Position numbers and translations under genes: made by a program. The notes below the pieces were generated by a model, which was given only the letters and a program-made list of their open reading frames with translations, ran no database searches and was not told the origin of the DNA. Source: Cellvibrio polysaccharolyticus (GTDB lineage: Bacteria; Pseudomonadota; Gammaproteobacteria; Pseudomonadales; Cellvibrionaceae). Taken from it: a stretch of DNA of 64,000 bases. The stretch lies in contig NZ_PRDL01000001.1 of NCBI RefSeq assembly GCF_015182315.1, forward strand, positions 930,001 through 994,000, in the 5' to 3' direction. Positions 38,701-45,635 of the stretch are shown here, one piece after another; the stretch's first letter is position 1, and the number at the start of each line of letters is the position of its first letter.

Positions 38701-41426
38701 GCACTACTACCGGCATCATCATCGCTGTGAGTGATGGCACAACCTCAACCAGCTTGCCTGCGTTTAACCTGACTGTTGCTAACGTCAATGACGCACCAGT
38801 CATCAGTGGTACTCCGCTCACCAGTGTTAATCAGGACGTGCTTTACAGTTTCACGCCAACGGCAAGCGATATTGATGTCGGTGATGTACTGACTTTCAGT
38901 ATTAACAAAACCCCCAGTTGGGCGGCTTTTGATCCTGCCACCGGTACCCTGACTGGCACACCCGTCAAAGCGGATGTCGGTGTAACGACCAGCATCGTCA
39001 TCAGCGTCTCCGATGGTACTTTGTCGGCATCACTGCCAGCTTTCAATCTGGAAGTGGTCAATGTCAACGAAGCTCCGGTCATCAGTGGCACCCCGGCCAC
39101 CAGCGTCAATCAGGATGTGGTTTACAGCTTTATTCCGACGGTTTCCGACCCGGATGGCGATACGCTGACGTTCAACATCACCAACAAACCCTCATGGGCT
39201 GCGTTTGATGCTGCCACCGGCACCTTGACTGGCACACCCGTCAAAGCGGATGCTGGCACTACGGCCGGTATTGTGATCACCGTAACGGATACGGGAGGGC
39301 TGTCTGCATCACTGCCAGCCTTCAACCTCACCGTTGTTGCCGACGCCAACCGTGCCCCGGTGATCAGCGGCACCCCGTCAACCACGATTGAGCCGGGTAA
39401 CGCCTACAACTTTACCCCGACGGCCTCCGATCCGGACGGTGATACTCTGACCTTCAGTATCGTTAACAAACCCGCCTGGGCGGTGTTCAACACCACCACC
39501 GGTCGTTTGAGTGGTATTCCGGACACCACCGACAACGGGACTTACAGCAATATTGTCATCCGCGTATCCGATGGAACACTGACGGCCAGTCTGCCAGCAT
39601 TCAGTCTTACCGTAGCTGCTGAGGATGTGGATACCGACACCCCGGTCGTCACCGCCCCTGCACCGGTCGTATTGAATGCTTCCGCGCTCTACACCCCGGT
39701 CACCCTGCGTCAGTTGCTGAAGCTGGATGCCGATGCAGATAGCGCAACCCTGCAGGCCGCCCTTGCAGCGCTGACCACCGGTGGTGGCGAAGCCTGTTGC
39801 ACCACCTTGCCGGAAGGGTTGAATGACAATGCCGTAGTGTTGTTATCCCCCGGACGTCATGAGGTGGTATGGACAGCCACCGCCGCCAATGGCCAAACCG
39901 CTTCGGCAAAACAAACCGTGAATATCCGTCCGCTGGTCTCGTTTGCCAAAAACCAGCAAGCCCTGCGTGACAGCGTGGTGCGTGTGCGGATTCTGTTGAA
40001 TGGTGTATCCCCGGTGTATCCGCTGGCGATACCGGTCACCATCGACACCGCCACCACGGCGGCCGACACGGAATACACCCTGCTGGAAACGGTAGCCATG
40101 TTCAATGATGCCGGTCAGACCGAAGCGCACATTGACGTACAGCTGCACGCCGGTGCCAACGGTGGCGACAGTGAACTGGTACTGGGCCTGGATGACCGCA
40201 GCAGCAACCCGGCGGTTATCACCGGTGACCTGTTCGACATCAACAGCGGTGCCGCCAACCGTCATGTCATCAGCCTGCGTGAGGGCAACATCGCACCGGA
40301 AGTCTCGTTGAGCCTGAATCAGGATGAGCGCAACACTATCCTGGTTGCCCGTACCGGAGGCAATGTCACCGTCACGGCGCAGGTCACTGACCTCAATGCA
40401 GGCGATACTCATAGCTTCGACTGGAGTGGTACCGACAACGTACTGGCGGATCTCGATGGTAGTGCGGCCAACAACACCCTGGTCTTCAACCCGGTAACCT
40501 TGAGCGGCCGTTACTTTGTACAGCTCACCGTCACCGATTCGGCGGGTGCCAGTGAAACCGCCGACCTCTACTTCCGTGTAGTCGAACAGCTGCCGGTACT
40601 CGACCCGAACCAGGACAGCAACGGCAATGGCATCGACGATGCGACCGAAGGTTTTGGCGATGCGAACGGCAATGGCATACCGGATTATCTGGACTCCATG
40701 CCGACCGACAACGTACTGCCGCAGGACATCAGCATCACCGGTGCTTACTTGCTCGAGTGCGAGCCAGGCGTGCTTTGCCGTATTGGTCGCTTTGCCCTGA
40801 TGGGAGAAGGTGGTACCCAACTGCTCGACAGCGACCTTGACGGTCAGCCGGATCTGAAAGTTGACAGTGGTTACCGCCCTGTCGGTGGCATCTTCGACTT
40901 CGAAGTGCGCCACCTGCCGTTGGCCGGTCAGACCATTCAAATCGTGCTGCCACAGCAGGCGGCCATTCCGACAGATGCTATTTATCGAAAATACAGTGAC
41001 GGTGCCTGGAAAGACTTCGTAACCAATGACAACAACCGGCTGCACTCTGCACCGGGCAACCCGGGCTTCTGTCCACCGCCGGGCGATGTGCAGTGGGAAG
41101 CTGGTCTGATAGCCGGATACCTGTGTGTGCAGTTGACGCTGGAAGATGGTGGCCCGAACGATGCGGACGGTCTGGTGAACAAGGCGATTGCCGACCCGGG
41201 CGTTGTCAGTGTTCGGGTGCAAACCGAACCGCCGGTTGACCCTGAACCGGAACCGCCAGTGAATCCTGAGCCCCCGGTAAAACCGGAACCGCCGGTCAAT
41301 CCGCCGAAGGGTAAAAAGAGTGGTGGTGCGTTTGGTTTGATGGAAACGGGAGCGGCTTTGTTGCTGTTACTGCTGGCTCACAACCGCCGCCGGTCAGTCT
41401 CCAAAGCGCGAAACAACAACCGCTGA
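32706..41426 (+). CDS. Giant secreted multidomain protein 3 (beta-helix repeats, cadherin-like, He_PIG; GlyGly-CTERM-like tail)
   Basis: 2906-aa exported protein with a signal peptide ending near residue 42 (VCAATP). Residues 43-228 match the N-terminal domain of giant 2. Then: two ~120-aa repeats (229-473, with TYNGTTGVIVVTGTN and TYDANTGVLVVTGTN); a cadherin-like domain (475-628); about 830 residues of autotransporter-passenger-type beta-helix repeats (632-1468, GTLTLSGSNTYTGSTTVSAG-like units); several cadherin/Calx-like domains (1472-1935); four He_PIG repeats (1936-2307); and the shared C-terminal module, Pro-rich linker and GGAFG-hydrophobic-RRR tail. Passenger-like repeats are present, but there is no C-terminal beta-barrel, so it is not a classical autotransporter. 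Likely a surface adhesin; the ligand is unknown. Confidence 0.87.
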   Translation: MLRATYKIIHVINNLVTEHRCLYWCRLLLSCLAVLMSFSVCAATPSDQNFDAESPRVMTVSGETITGATYTLVTPGGGAVVTLFGDPYVFSITPDVNDNAVVFNSDGNTFIQGPLDARITSADGSEFRIVSMEIDTGVLNETYNLGDPNLIIRGYLNGGLVASDTIDTRSSDSSGSVTYTKNGIANYFGGVLTFNSDWQYIDEIRFIGTNNTLYVIAIDELDFEPGVLPGPSITSATYNGTTGVIVVTGTNFTGTGGANNDVIANKFTLTGEGGVTYTLTNTSNVEIGSVTTFSLTLSETDRVAINQIVNKNGISSTGGTTYNLAGAAGFMADSAATADLAGNGITVSSVPVPTVTSATYDANTGVLVVTGTNLKKRNGAANDIVANKFTLLGQGNSTRTLTDTANVEIGSDTSFTLTLSPTDKAAVASILNKNGTSALDATTYNLAAAEDWAAGADAVVAVADTTGNGITVSGVNAAPVITNLNGDSVAWPDVGNTVTLDAGGNATVTDIELDASNWNGASLTVQRGNTPLVSDIFSFNESGFSVSGGNLQTGGSTTFGTFTNANGVLAISFNTNATNTLVRDVVRGIQYRNDTPAGHATIRFTLSDGNSSVAADVNVTTDFIYVTSATDTATINLANGVSFSEAIAIAAAHLTGNQTIVIASSLATQTVSTSAASTLNENLTLNLNSASGVTLSGGSLAIAPGVTLTVTNGATDTTTFTTALTGPGSFTKLGTGTLVLNGTSTTYTGSVTVGQGVLTVAHNNALGTTTNGVTVSSGASLRVANGITITDALNLSGAGDNASGALQLASGAATVSGNINLSSTVVSINSAGTLSLSGIISGTNLASTGTGSLILSGTNTYGNTTVSAGTLSVANDNNLGFTQITLASGTTLAVTGATTIDNGITLTGAATISNTANVTIDGVISGGHNLTKTGSGVLTLARDNTYAATNVDAGTLSVSSDNNLGSGAITLAAGTTLAINGATTIDNTIALTGAATISSTANATIDGVISGAHNLTKTGSATLTLAASNTYSGNTIVSAGGLTLTGGSSIGDGNAVSVASGATLTLGGGSETIGSLLGAGNVVLGYNLTMGGNNASTTFSGVISGTGNGITKIGSGTFTLSGSNTYTGSTTVSAGTLALSGGAAIDDTSAVTVSSGATLSLNASETLGSLAGAGIVSLNGFTLSSGGNNSSTTFSGGLIGSGGFAKTGSGTLTLSGSNSSTFTGDTTASGGGTLSVASDDNLGSGTLSINNSTLGITGATTIDNSIALTNGATISNTPAVTLSGAISGSGSLSKADSGVLSLSGTSNYGGSTTVLAGTLSVAGALNGTSGVAVSSGATLTGSGSVTNLVVTNGGTLSPGNSPGVFTVNGNLQMNSGSTLAVEINGVTAGTEYDQVIVNGTVSLAGNLVASHGYSAGQGDSYTIIANDMADAITGTFSGLAEGATLTAGGNGTVLTASYTGSTGNDFTLTAPLNAAPVIGNLNGDSVTFIEDSLLVLLDANSDATVTDSDSTDFDGGNVTVSIINNRVNTEDVLSIRNEGTAGGQIGTSGLNITYGGTLIGTRTIDGGTESNDLVITLNSAATPEIIQALVRNLTYINTNTTEPTTYIRSVEITVNDGDGGTSSGAIIDVAIVAVNDAPTLSTTGATPTFTEGGLPVSLFSGTSVSTVESDQLIIMLTVTVTNVTEGSDEVIHFDGSDIPLTNGFTDTSLIHGVDISVAVTGSTATLTLVRTAGLSSAQTLVDGMTYANRSINPTVANRVITITSLQDDGGTANGGVDTAILNASATVTISAVNSVPVVTTTSGVTAFTEGNNVVSTPVVIDAGITVSDDDNATLASATVSITANFQAAEDVLAFTNDSSTMGNISASYDAATGVLTLTSSDVTATLAEWEIALAAVTYTNSSETPSEATREISFVVNDGVDSSVASTKEVSVTAVNDTPIISGNPPVSVNQDAAYSFTPGVTDVDSVVFVFSIINQPSWATFDPATGTLSGTPGNADVGTTTGIIIAVSDGTTSTSLPAFNLTVANVNDAPVISGTPLTSVNQDVLYSFTPTASDIDVGDVLTFSINKTPSWAAFDPATGTLTGTPVKADVGVTTSIVISVSDGTLSASLPAFNLEVVNVNEAPVISGTPATSVNQDVVYSFIPTVSDPDGDTLTFNITNKPSWAAFDAATGTLTGTPVKADAGTTAGIVITVTDTGGLSASLPAFNLTVVADANRAPVISGTPSTTIEPGNAYNFTPTASDPDGDTLTFSIVNKPAWAVFNTTTGRLSGIPDTTDNGTYSNIVIRVSDGTLTASLPAFSLTVAAEDVDTDTPVVTAPAPVVLNASALYTPVTLRQLLKLDADADSATLQAALAALTTGGGEACCTTLPEGLNDNAVVLLSPGRHEVVWTATAANGQTASAKQTVNIRPLVSFAKNQQALRDSVVRVRILLNGVSPVYPLAIPVTIDTATTAADTEYTLLETVAMFNDAGQTEAHIDVQLHAGANGGDSELVLGLDDRSSNPAVITGDLFDINSGAANRHVISLREGNIAPEVSLSLNQDERNTILVARTGGNVTVTAQVTDLNAGDTHSFDWSGTDNVLADLDGSAANNTLVFNPVTLSGRYFVQLTVTDSAGASETADLYFRVVEQLPVLDPNQDSNGNGIDDATEGFGDANGNGIPDYLDSMPTDNVLPQDISITGAYLLECEPGVLCRIGRFALMGEGGTQLLDSDLDGQPDLKVDSGYRPVGGIFDFEVRHLPLAGQTIQIVLPQQAAIPTDAIYRKYSDGAWKDFVTNDNNRLHSAPGNPGFCPPPGDVQWEAGLIAGYLCVQLTLEDGGPNDADGLVNKAIADPGVVSVRVQTEPPVDPEPEPPVNPEPPVKPEPPVNPPKGKKSGGAFGLMETGAALLLLLLAHNRRRSVSKARNNNR
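39403..41393 (+). repeat. Shared C-terminal module of the giant genes, copy 3
   Basis: Nearly identical to 16731-18735 and 28934-30930, except for a clearly diverged internal block at about 40725-41010 (QDISITGAYLLECEPG to DAIYRKYSDGAWKDF), flanked on both sides by near-identical sequence. Confidence 0.9.
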
Positions 41427-41458
41427 TGCGTTAACTTCAAACGCGTTGATCCAATCTG

Positions 41459-41489
41459 AAGCCGACCTCCATTGAGGTCGGCTTTTTTA
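41459..41489 (+). terminator. Intrinsic terminator after giant 3
   Basis: Perfect 11-bp stem AAGCCGACCTC/GAGGTCGGCTT with a 4-nt loop and TTTTTT. Third copy of the hairpin that follows every giant gene. Confidence 0.92.
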
Positions 41490-41581
41490 TGCGTGAAGCT
41501 TCTCTCGCTTCCGCTTTCAGATCAGCGCGCTGGCGAGGTTGTGCGCTACTATTTCTATCTCGGGTAACGAAAAATACGTTC

Positions 41582-42274
41582 ATGAAAGATCTGATCCGCC
41601 TGGCCATCATTATGGCCGCCCTGTTTGGCTTTACGTTTTTCCTGATCAATCTGACTGGCATTTTAACGTTGGATGACATTGAGGCGGCTCTGACCTACGT
41701 GAGCCAAATCCACCCGGTATGGGTGTTTTTGCTGGTGGCGGGTTTACTCTGGGTAGATTTATTACTCTCCATTCCCACCATGGCCGTCAGTCTGTTGGCC
41801 GGCTATTTTCTGGGCTGGTCACTGGCGGTTCCCGCGGTTTGTACCGGGTTGATGCTGGCGGGTGGTTCTGGTTACTGGCTGGGGCGGCGTTACGGGCTTC
41901 GGTTACTTTCACGCATTACGCCTGACCCGGTAAGGCTGGAGGCGATGACCGCGATATTCAGTCGCTACGGTATTGTGACCCTGATTGTGTGCCGCGCCCT
42001 GCCGATGTTGCCGGAAATCAGCTGCTGTCTGGCTGGCGCAACCCGCTTGCCCATCTCGCGTTTTCTGCCTGCGTACCTGATTGGTAGCGTGCCCTATGCC
42101 ATTGTGGTCACTTACGCCGGGTCTATCAGTTCGGTAGATAACCCCTGGCCGGCGCTGATTATGGCGGCGGTGCTGTCCCTGGTGCTGTGGGGCGGCGGGG
42201 CGTTGTTGCTGTGGTACCGTCGGCATCGTTTGCGTAACCGGCCGGTTTACGCCGGCCCTGAACCCAAACCCTGA
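41582..42274 (+). CDS. VTT-domain (DedA/TVP38-like) membrane protein
   Basis: 230-aa inner-membrane protein with about five hydrophobic segments. The VTT/SNARE-associated core is visible as SIPTMAVSLLAGYFLG, GGSGYWLGRRYG and CRALPMLPEISCCLAGATR, with the conserved Arg and Pro of the re-entrant region. The family is linked to lipid scrambling or transport and membrane homeostasis. ATG 41582 (MKDLIRLAIIMAALFG) puts the first helix near the N-terminus; the longer frame begins inside the giant-3 terminator. The last 28 nt overlap the convergent Rieske gene. Confidence 0.85.
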   Translation: MKDLIRLAIIMAALFGFTFFLINLTGILTLDDIEAALTYVSQIHPVWVFLLVAGLLWVDLLLSIPTMAVSLLAGYFLGWSLAVPAVCTGLMLAGGSGYWLGRRYGLRLLSRITPDPVRLEAMTAIFSRYGIVTLIVCRALPMLPEISCCLAGATRLPISRFLPAYLIGSVPYAIVVTYAGSISSVDNPWPALIMAAVLSLVLWGGGALLLWYRRHRLRNRPVYAGPEPKP

Positions 42275-42591
42275 ATCTCGGGAAATACACCGCCGTCAAT
42301 AACGGTAAACGCAATTGGGATCAGCGATTGCCCCCGGCAGGGGCCACTGACACAAAGGCCGGATTCCGGCAGGAAAAGCGCACCGTGGGTTGCGCATTGA
42401 ATCAACTCGCCGCTGGCATCCAGAAACTGATGCTCAAGCCACTCCAGGGAAATGCCCCGGTGCGGACAGCGATTTTGATAAAGATGAATAACGCCGTACT
42501 GGCGCACGGCGAAGATGGCGAGATGGTTGATGATGAACCCGCGACTTTCCCTGTCAGCCAGTTCATGCTCATAAAATAATGGCGTATTCAC
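42247..42591 (-). CDS. Rieske [2Fe-2S] ferredoxin-like protein
   Basis: 114-aa cytoplasmic protein with both halves of a Rieske cluster site: C-x-H in RCPHRGISL and C-x2-H in CATHGALF. It has no signal peptide or oxygenase domain, so it is probably a stand-alone electron carrier or a subunit of an unidentified redox enzyme. It lies 5 nt downstream of the start-to-stop frame of the protease gene on the same strand, and its 3' end overlaps the convergent VTT gene. Confidence 0.88.
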   Translation of the reverse strand: MNTPLFYEHELADRESRGFIINHLAIFAVRQYGVIHLYQNRCPHRGISLEWLEHQFLDASGELIQCATHGALFLPESGLCVSGPCRGQSLIPIAFTVIDGGVFPEIQGLGSGPA

Positions 42592-42596
42592 GTTGT

Positions 42597-43646
42597 TCAG
42601 GAGCGCGCCGGCGCTGCCAGCACCACGGATTGTTTCAGCGATTTTCCCTGCCGCACAATATGCAGCGTTACTTTATCGCCCGCTTTGTGTTTCTCCAGCG
42701 CACTCATCAAGCTGTCGTTGGTGGGCGTCGCCTGTTTGCCGATACCGACAATCACATCACCCAGAATAATTTGCCCCCATGAGTTGCGCTGGGCGCCCTC
42801 CAGCCCGGCATTGGCAGCGGGAGAATTGGGTTCCACGCGTAAAATCGGGATACCTTGAATACCGCGTTGATGCGCCCAATGTTCCGGTGCCAGTGCAACG
42901 CCAATCACCGGACGAACAATGCGGCCATGGGTAATCAGCTCGGGCACCACCTCTTTCACGGTATTCACCGGAATGGCAAAACCGATGCCGGCACTGGCGC
43001 CGCTGGGGCTGTAAATCATGGTATTTACGCCAATCAGCTCACCGCGGGAATTCAGTAGTGGCCCGCCGGAATTACCGGGATTGATCGCCGCATCGGTTTG
43101 AATCACATTGGATATTTTGCGCTTGTTGGGTGACTCGATTTCGCGCCCCAGCGCGCTGACGACACCGGTGGTGAGCGTTGCATCCAGGCCAAACGGATTA
43201 CCAATCGCCAGCACCTTGCGGCCCACTGACAACTGTGAGGAATCGCCAAGCGGCAAGGGCGTTAACACACTGGCCGGTGCGTTAATTTTCAATACCGCGA
43301 TATCGCGTTCGGGAGCGCGCCCCACCACTTCAGCAGGCCAGGTGCTTTGATTCTGCAAGGTAATTTGAATTTGGCCAGCGTTTTCGATGACATGGTAATT
43401 GGTAACGATGTAGCCATCACGGTTCCACACAAAGCCGGTGCCCGAACCGCGGGGCACAGTCATCAGGTCAAGCGAGCGGGGGTTACGAACAACTTGTTGA
43501 TTGGTTACAAAAACCACACTGGGGCGGGATTTTTCAAAAATCTGGATGGTGTTGCGCTCGTCATCCGTTGCAAAATCATTGGCAGCGGCTTTTTGAATGG
43601 TAAATATTCCTACAATGGCCAAAACGATAAATGACCAGATACGCAT
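42597..43646 (-). CDS. Periplasmic S1C (DegP/DegS-like) serine protease with one PDZ domain
   Basis: 349-aa exported protease for envelope protein quality control. A signal peptide (MRIWSFIVLAIVGIFTIQKAAAN) is followed by the trypsin-like domain with the catalytic triad: His in VTNYHVIENA, Asp in ERDIAVLKI and Ser in INPGNSGGPLL. One PDZ domain covers about 235-345. A single PDZ fits DegS or plant Deg-like forms better than DegP, which has two; whether it is cleaved or anchored by the N-terminal helix is not certain. ATG 43644-43646 has a GGAGG ribosome-binding site. The Rieske gene follows closely. Confidence 0.9.
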   Translation of the reverse strand: MRIWSFIVLAIVGIFTIQKAAANDFATDDERNTIQIFEKSRPSVVFVTNQQVVRNPRSLDLMTVPRGSGTGFVWNRDGYIVTNYHVIENAGQIQITLQNQSTWPAEVVGRAPERDIAVLKINAPASVLTPLPLGDSSQLSVGRKVLAIGNPFGLDATLTTGVVSALGREIESPNKRKISNVIQTDAAINPGNSGGPLLNSRGELIGVNTMIYSPSGASAGIGFAIPVNTVKEVVPELITHGRIVRPVIGVALAPEHWAHQRGIQGIPILRVEPNSPAANAGLEGAQRNSWGQIILGDVIVGIGKQATPTNDSLMSALEKHKAGDKVTLHIVRQGKSLKQSVVLAAPARS

Positions 43647-43732
43647 AGCATCCTCCATCAATTGCAGAGCTGACACATGCGCTTGAACTATCGGCAGTCA
43701 ATCAGTGAGGGAGAAAGCGCATCGCAGAGTTC

Positions 43733-43758
43733 AAAAACCGCCTGCAGGGCGCAGGCGG
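43733..43758 (-). terminator. Intrinsic terminator after htpX
   Basis: On the minus strand, stem CCGCCTGC/GCAGGCGG with a 5-nt loop followed by TTTTTG, starting about 16 nt past the htpX stop. Confidence 0.85.
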
Positions 43759-43773
43759 GATAACAGGTTTTAA

Positions 43774-44664
43774 TTACAAGCCGCGTTTCAGCGCTTCAAT
43801 ACGAACATCCAGTGGCGGGTGGCTGGAAAACAATTTGCCCATGGTTTGCTTGAAGCCACCGCTGATACCAAACGCTTTCATACCATCGGGCATCGGGCTT
43901 TCCACGCCGGCATTCACTTCAGCTTGCAAGCGTTGCAGTGCGCGGATCATCGAGCCGCGATCAGCCAGTGTGGCACCGGCGTGGTCAGCACGGAATTCGC
44001 GGTAGCGGGAGAAGGCCATAACAATCATCGACGCCAGAATACCCAGCACCATTTGCGCAATAAACGTGGTGATCATAAAGCCGATGCCGTGACCGTTTTC
44101 ATTTTTCAGAATGACCCGGTCAACGATGTGGCCAATGATGCGGGAGAAGAACATAACGAAGGTGTTAACCACGCCCTGAATCAAGCTCAGGGTAATCATA
44201 TCGCCGTTGGCCACGTGGCCAATTTCGTGGGCCATTACCGCGCGCACTTCATCGCGTTCAAAGCGTTGCAGCATCCCCAGGCTTACGGCAACCAGCGCGG
44301 CATTGCGGTTCCAGCCGGTGGCGAAAGCATTGGCTTCCTGCGCCGGAAAAATACCGATTTCCGGGGTTTTGATACCGGCCTTTTGTGACAGCTCTTCTAC
44401 CATGCTGACCAGCCACTGCTCGTCGGCGTTGCGCGGGCGCTCAATGATTTGTACACCCATGGTTTTTTTGGCAATAAATTTGGACAGCAGCAACGAAATC
44501 AGCGAGCCGCTGAAACCGAAAACCGCACAGAAAATCAACAGGGATTGCAGGTTCAGACCACCGGAGGCGTCCAGATAATTGCCCACGCCAAAAATGCTGA
44601 GCACAATGCTGGCAACAGCAATAACGGCGATGTTGGTCAATAGAAATAGGCCAATACGTAACAC
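43774..44664 (-). CDS. htpX: HtpX, inner-membrane zinc metalloprotease
   Basis: M48 family protease that degrades misfolded membrane proteins with FtsH. The start is GTG 44662-44664 (reading MLRIGLFLLTN), chosen because CAGGAG lies 7 nt upstream and the length of 296 aa matches E. coli (293); the ATG-initiated frame begins 14 codons earlier in atypical sequence. Two N-terminal helices, the zinc motif HEIGH (AVMAHEIGHVANGD), two further helices and the third ligand region (FRADHAGA) are all present. Monocistronic, with its own terminator. Confidence 0.95.
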   Translation of the reverse strand: MLRIGLFLLTNIAVIAVASIVLSIFGVGNYLDASGGLNLQSLLIFCAVFGFSGSLISLLLSKFIAKKTMGVQIIERPRNADEQWLVSMVEELSQKAGIKTPEIGIFPAQEANAFATGWNRNAALVAVSLGMLQRFERDEVRAVMAHEIGHVANGDMITLSLIQGVVNTFVMFFSRIIGHIVDRVILKNENGHGIGFMITTFIAQMVLGILASMIVMAFSRYREFRADHAGATLADRGSMIRALQRLQAEVNAGVESPMPDGMKAFGISGGFKQTMGKLFSSHPPLDVRIEALKRGL

Positions 44665-44813
44665 AATAATTCTCCTGCAAGGATCAATAGGGTTGTCCAT
44701 AGACAACGGCAGGAGGAAATATGCGTACTCAACGGCATAATTTCAATGGAAAAACCGAACAGATGGTAAAAAATAACCGGAATTGAATAAAAAGCAGACG
44801 TTTGGCGGTAGTA

Positions 44814-44962
44814 GAAAGAAAAATGGCCACCCTTTTCGGGGTGGCCCAAGCAACCGTGGTTAGCCAAGAGTCGTAGACTCTCAAGGAGAAGATCCGGTAA
44901 TCCGCTTGCAGGAAGATTACCTTCACATCGACTGCATCACCGGAGAAGAAGTTCAGCAGCTG
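44814..44962 (-). ncRNA. Candidate Fur-regulated small RNA
   Basis: In the htpX-tfoX gap, the minus strand has a promoter (below), three predicted stem-loops and a strong terminator, but no convincing ORF. Hairpins: GGTAATC/GATTACC (44898-44923 region), AGAGTC/GACTCT (44867-44882 region) and the terminator GGCCACCC/GGGTGGCC (44825-44846) followed by ATTTTTCTTT. The body repeats CTTCTCC twice, which could pair with GGAGAAG-type ribosome-binding sites. Size about 150 nt. The layout resembles PrrF/RyhB-type iron-responsive RNAs; the sequence is not one I recognise, and the 5' end is a promoter-based estimate. Confidence 0.6.
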
Positions 44963-44967
44963 ATAGA

Positions 44968-44997
44968 AATAGTAATAGTTATCATTTGCAGGTGCAA
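44968..44997 (-). promoter_or_regulatory. Sigma-70 promoter with overlapping Fur-box-like site
   Basis: Minus strand: -35 TTGCAC (44992-44997), 17-nt spacer, -10 TACTAT (44969-44974). A 19-nt element at 44968-44986, AATAGTAATAGTTATCATT on the plus strand, matches 12 of 19 positions of the GATAATGATAATCATTATC Fur consensus and covers the -10 region, where bound Fur would block transcription of the candidate small RNA. Confidence 0.5.
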
Positions 44998-45140
44998 GTG
45001 CTTTTTTATCTTAAATCGTAAATATTTTCAATTTGGCGCATTTCGCTTTTTTGTAGTTATTTAAGCCCTGAATTTCCGGGCTTCTTCAGTAAAAAGGAAA
45101 TAAAGCGCGCTTTTAATATTTGTAATAAAACTTGCAAGCC

Positions 45141-45176
45141 GAGCGCTGAAGGGCAGTTATCGCCGCTTCAGCGCTC
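45141..45176 (-). terminator. Hairpin at the end of the TfoX-domain gene
   Basis: Perfect 11-bp stem GAGCGCTGAAG/CTTCAGCGCTC overlapping the stop codon region; a TTTTATT run follows about 10 nt later, so termination is probable but not textbook. Confidence 0.6.
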
Positions 45177-45453
45177 AGGCTTCGTAGAGATTTTCCTGGC
45201 CCGCTTCGGTCACCAGTTCTTCTTTGAGGCCCGGTGGCAAATCATTCCAATGCACGTCCATCAATGCACCTTGCAGGGCATACAACATGACTTTGGAAAC
45301 ATTGATATCCCGGGCTTTGATTTTTCGGTAGGCTTCCACCGCACCGGTGCGACGTAATTCATCGCAGGTGTTGATGCCAACGGCGTGAAGAATATTAACG
45401 GACGCCATGCCCAGATTTTTTAATTGAAGTAACTCGCTATGACTGATTGTCAT
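45175..45453 (-). CDS. TfoX C-terminal-domain protein
   Basis: 92-aa protein from ATG 45451-45453 (MTISHSELLQLKNLGMASV). The whole chain matches the TfoX C-terminal domain (ELLQLKNLGMASVNILHAVG, helix-hairpin-helix-like, then AVEAYRKIKA and LYALQGALMDVHW). In full TfoX/Sxy proteins this domain accompanies an N-terminal domain and regulates competence genes; the N-terminal domain is absent here, so a competence role is not shown. The longer frame to 45696 runs antisense into the M15 peptidase gene. Confidence 0.88.
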   Translation of the reverse strand: MTISHSELLQLKNLGMASVNILHAVGINTCDELRRTGAVEAYRKIKARDINVSKVMLYALQGALMDVHWNDLPPGLKEELVTEAGQENLYEA

Positions 45454-45635
45454 GAGATGCACGCTCCGGTTTATTATTACTTTTATTGTTTGAGTGGCAG
45501 GAGTAAATCTCCATTTACTGCCATCGGCCATATTACATACTTCCGGCAGGAGCGCAAATTTTTCAGGGCACAGCGGAGATTTTCCCGCGCAATTGTGAAT
45601 TATTGCCAACATTTTAAAAAAACAGGACGCGCTGC

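Noticed and set aside
39843..41222. 459-codon open frame antisense to giant 3 (similar ones at 29374-30258 and 17918-18376)
   Set aside because: These mirror the shared C-terminal module; codon bias of the true gene on the plus strand leaves the opposite frame open. No ribosome-binding site or recognisable domain.
44729..44926. 65-codon ORF on the minus strand upstream of htpX
   Set aside because: It spans the strong terminator hairpin at 44814-44846 and has no good ribosome-binding site; the region reads better as a small RNA.
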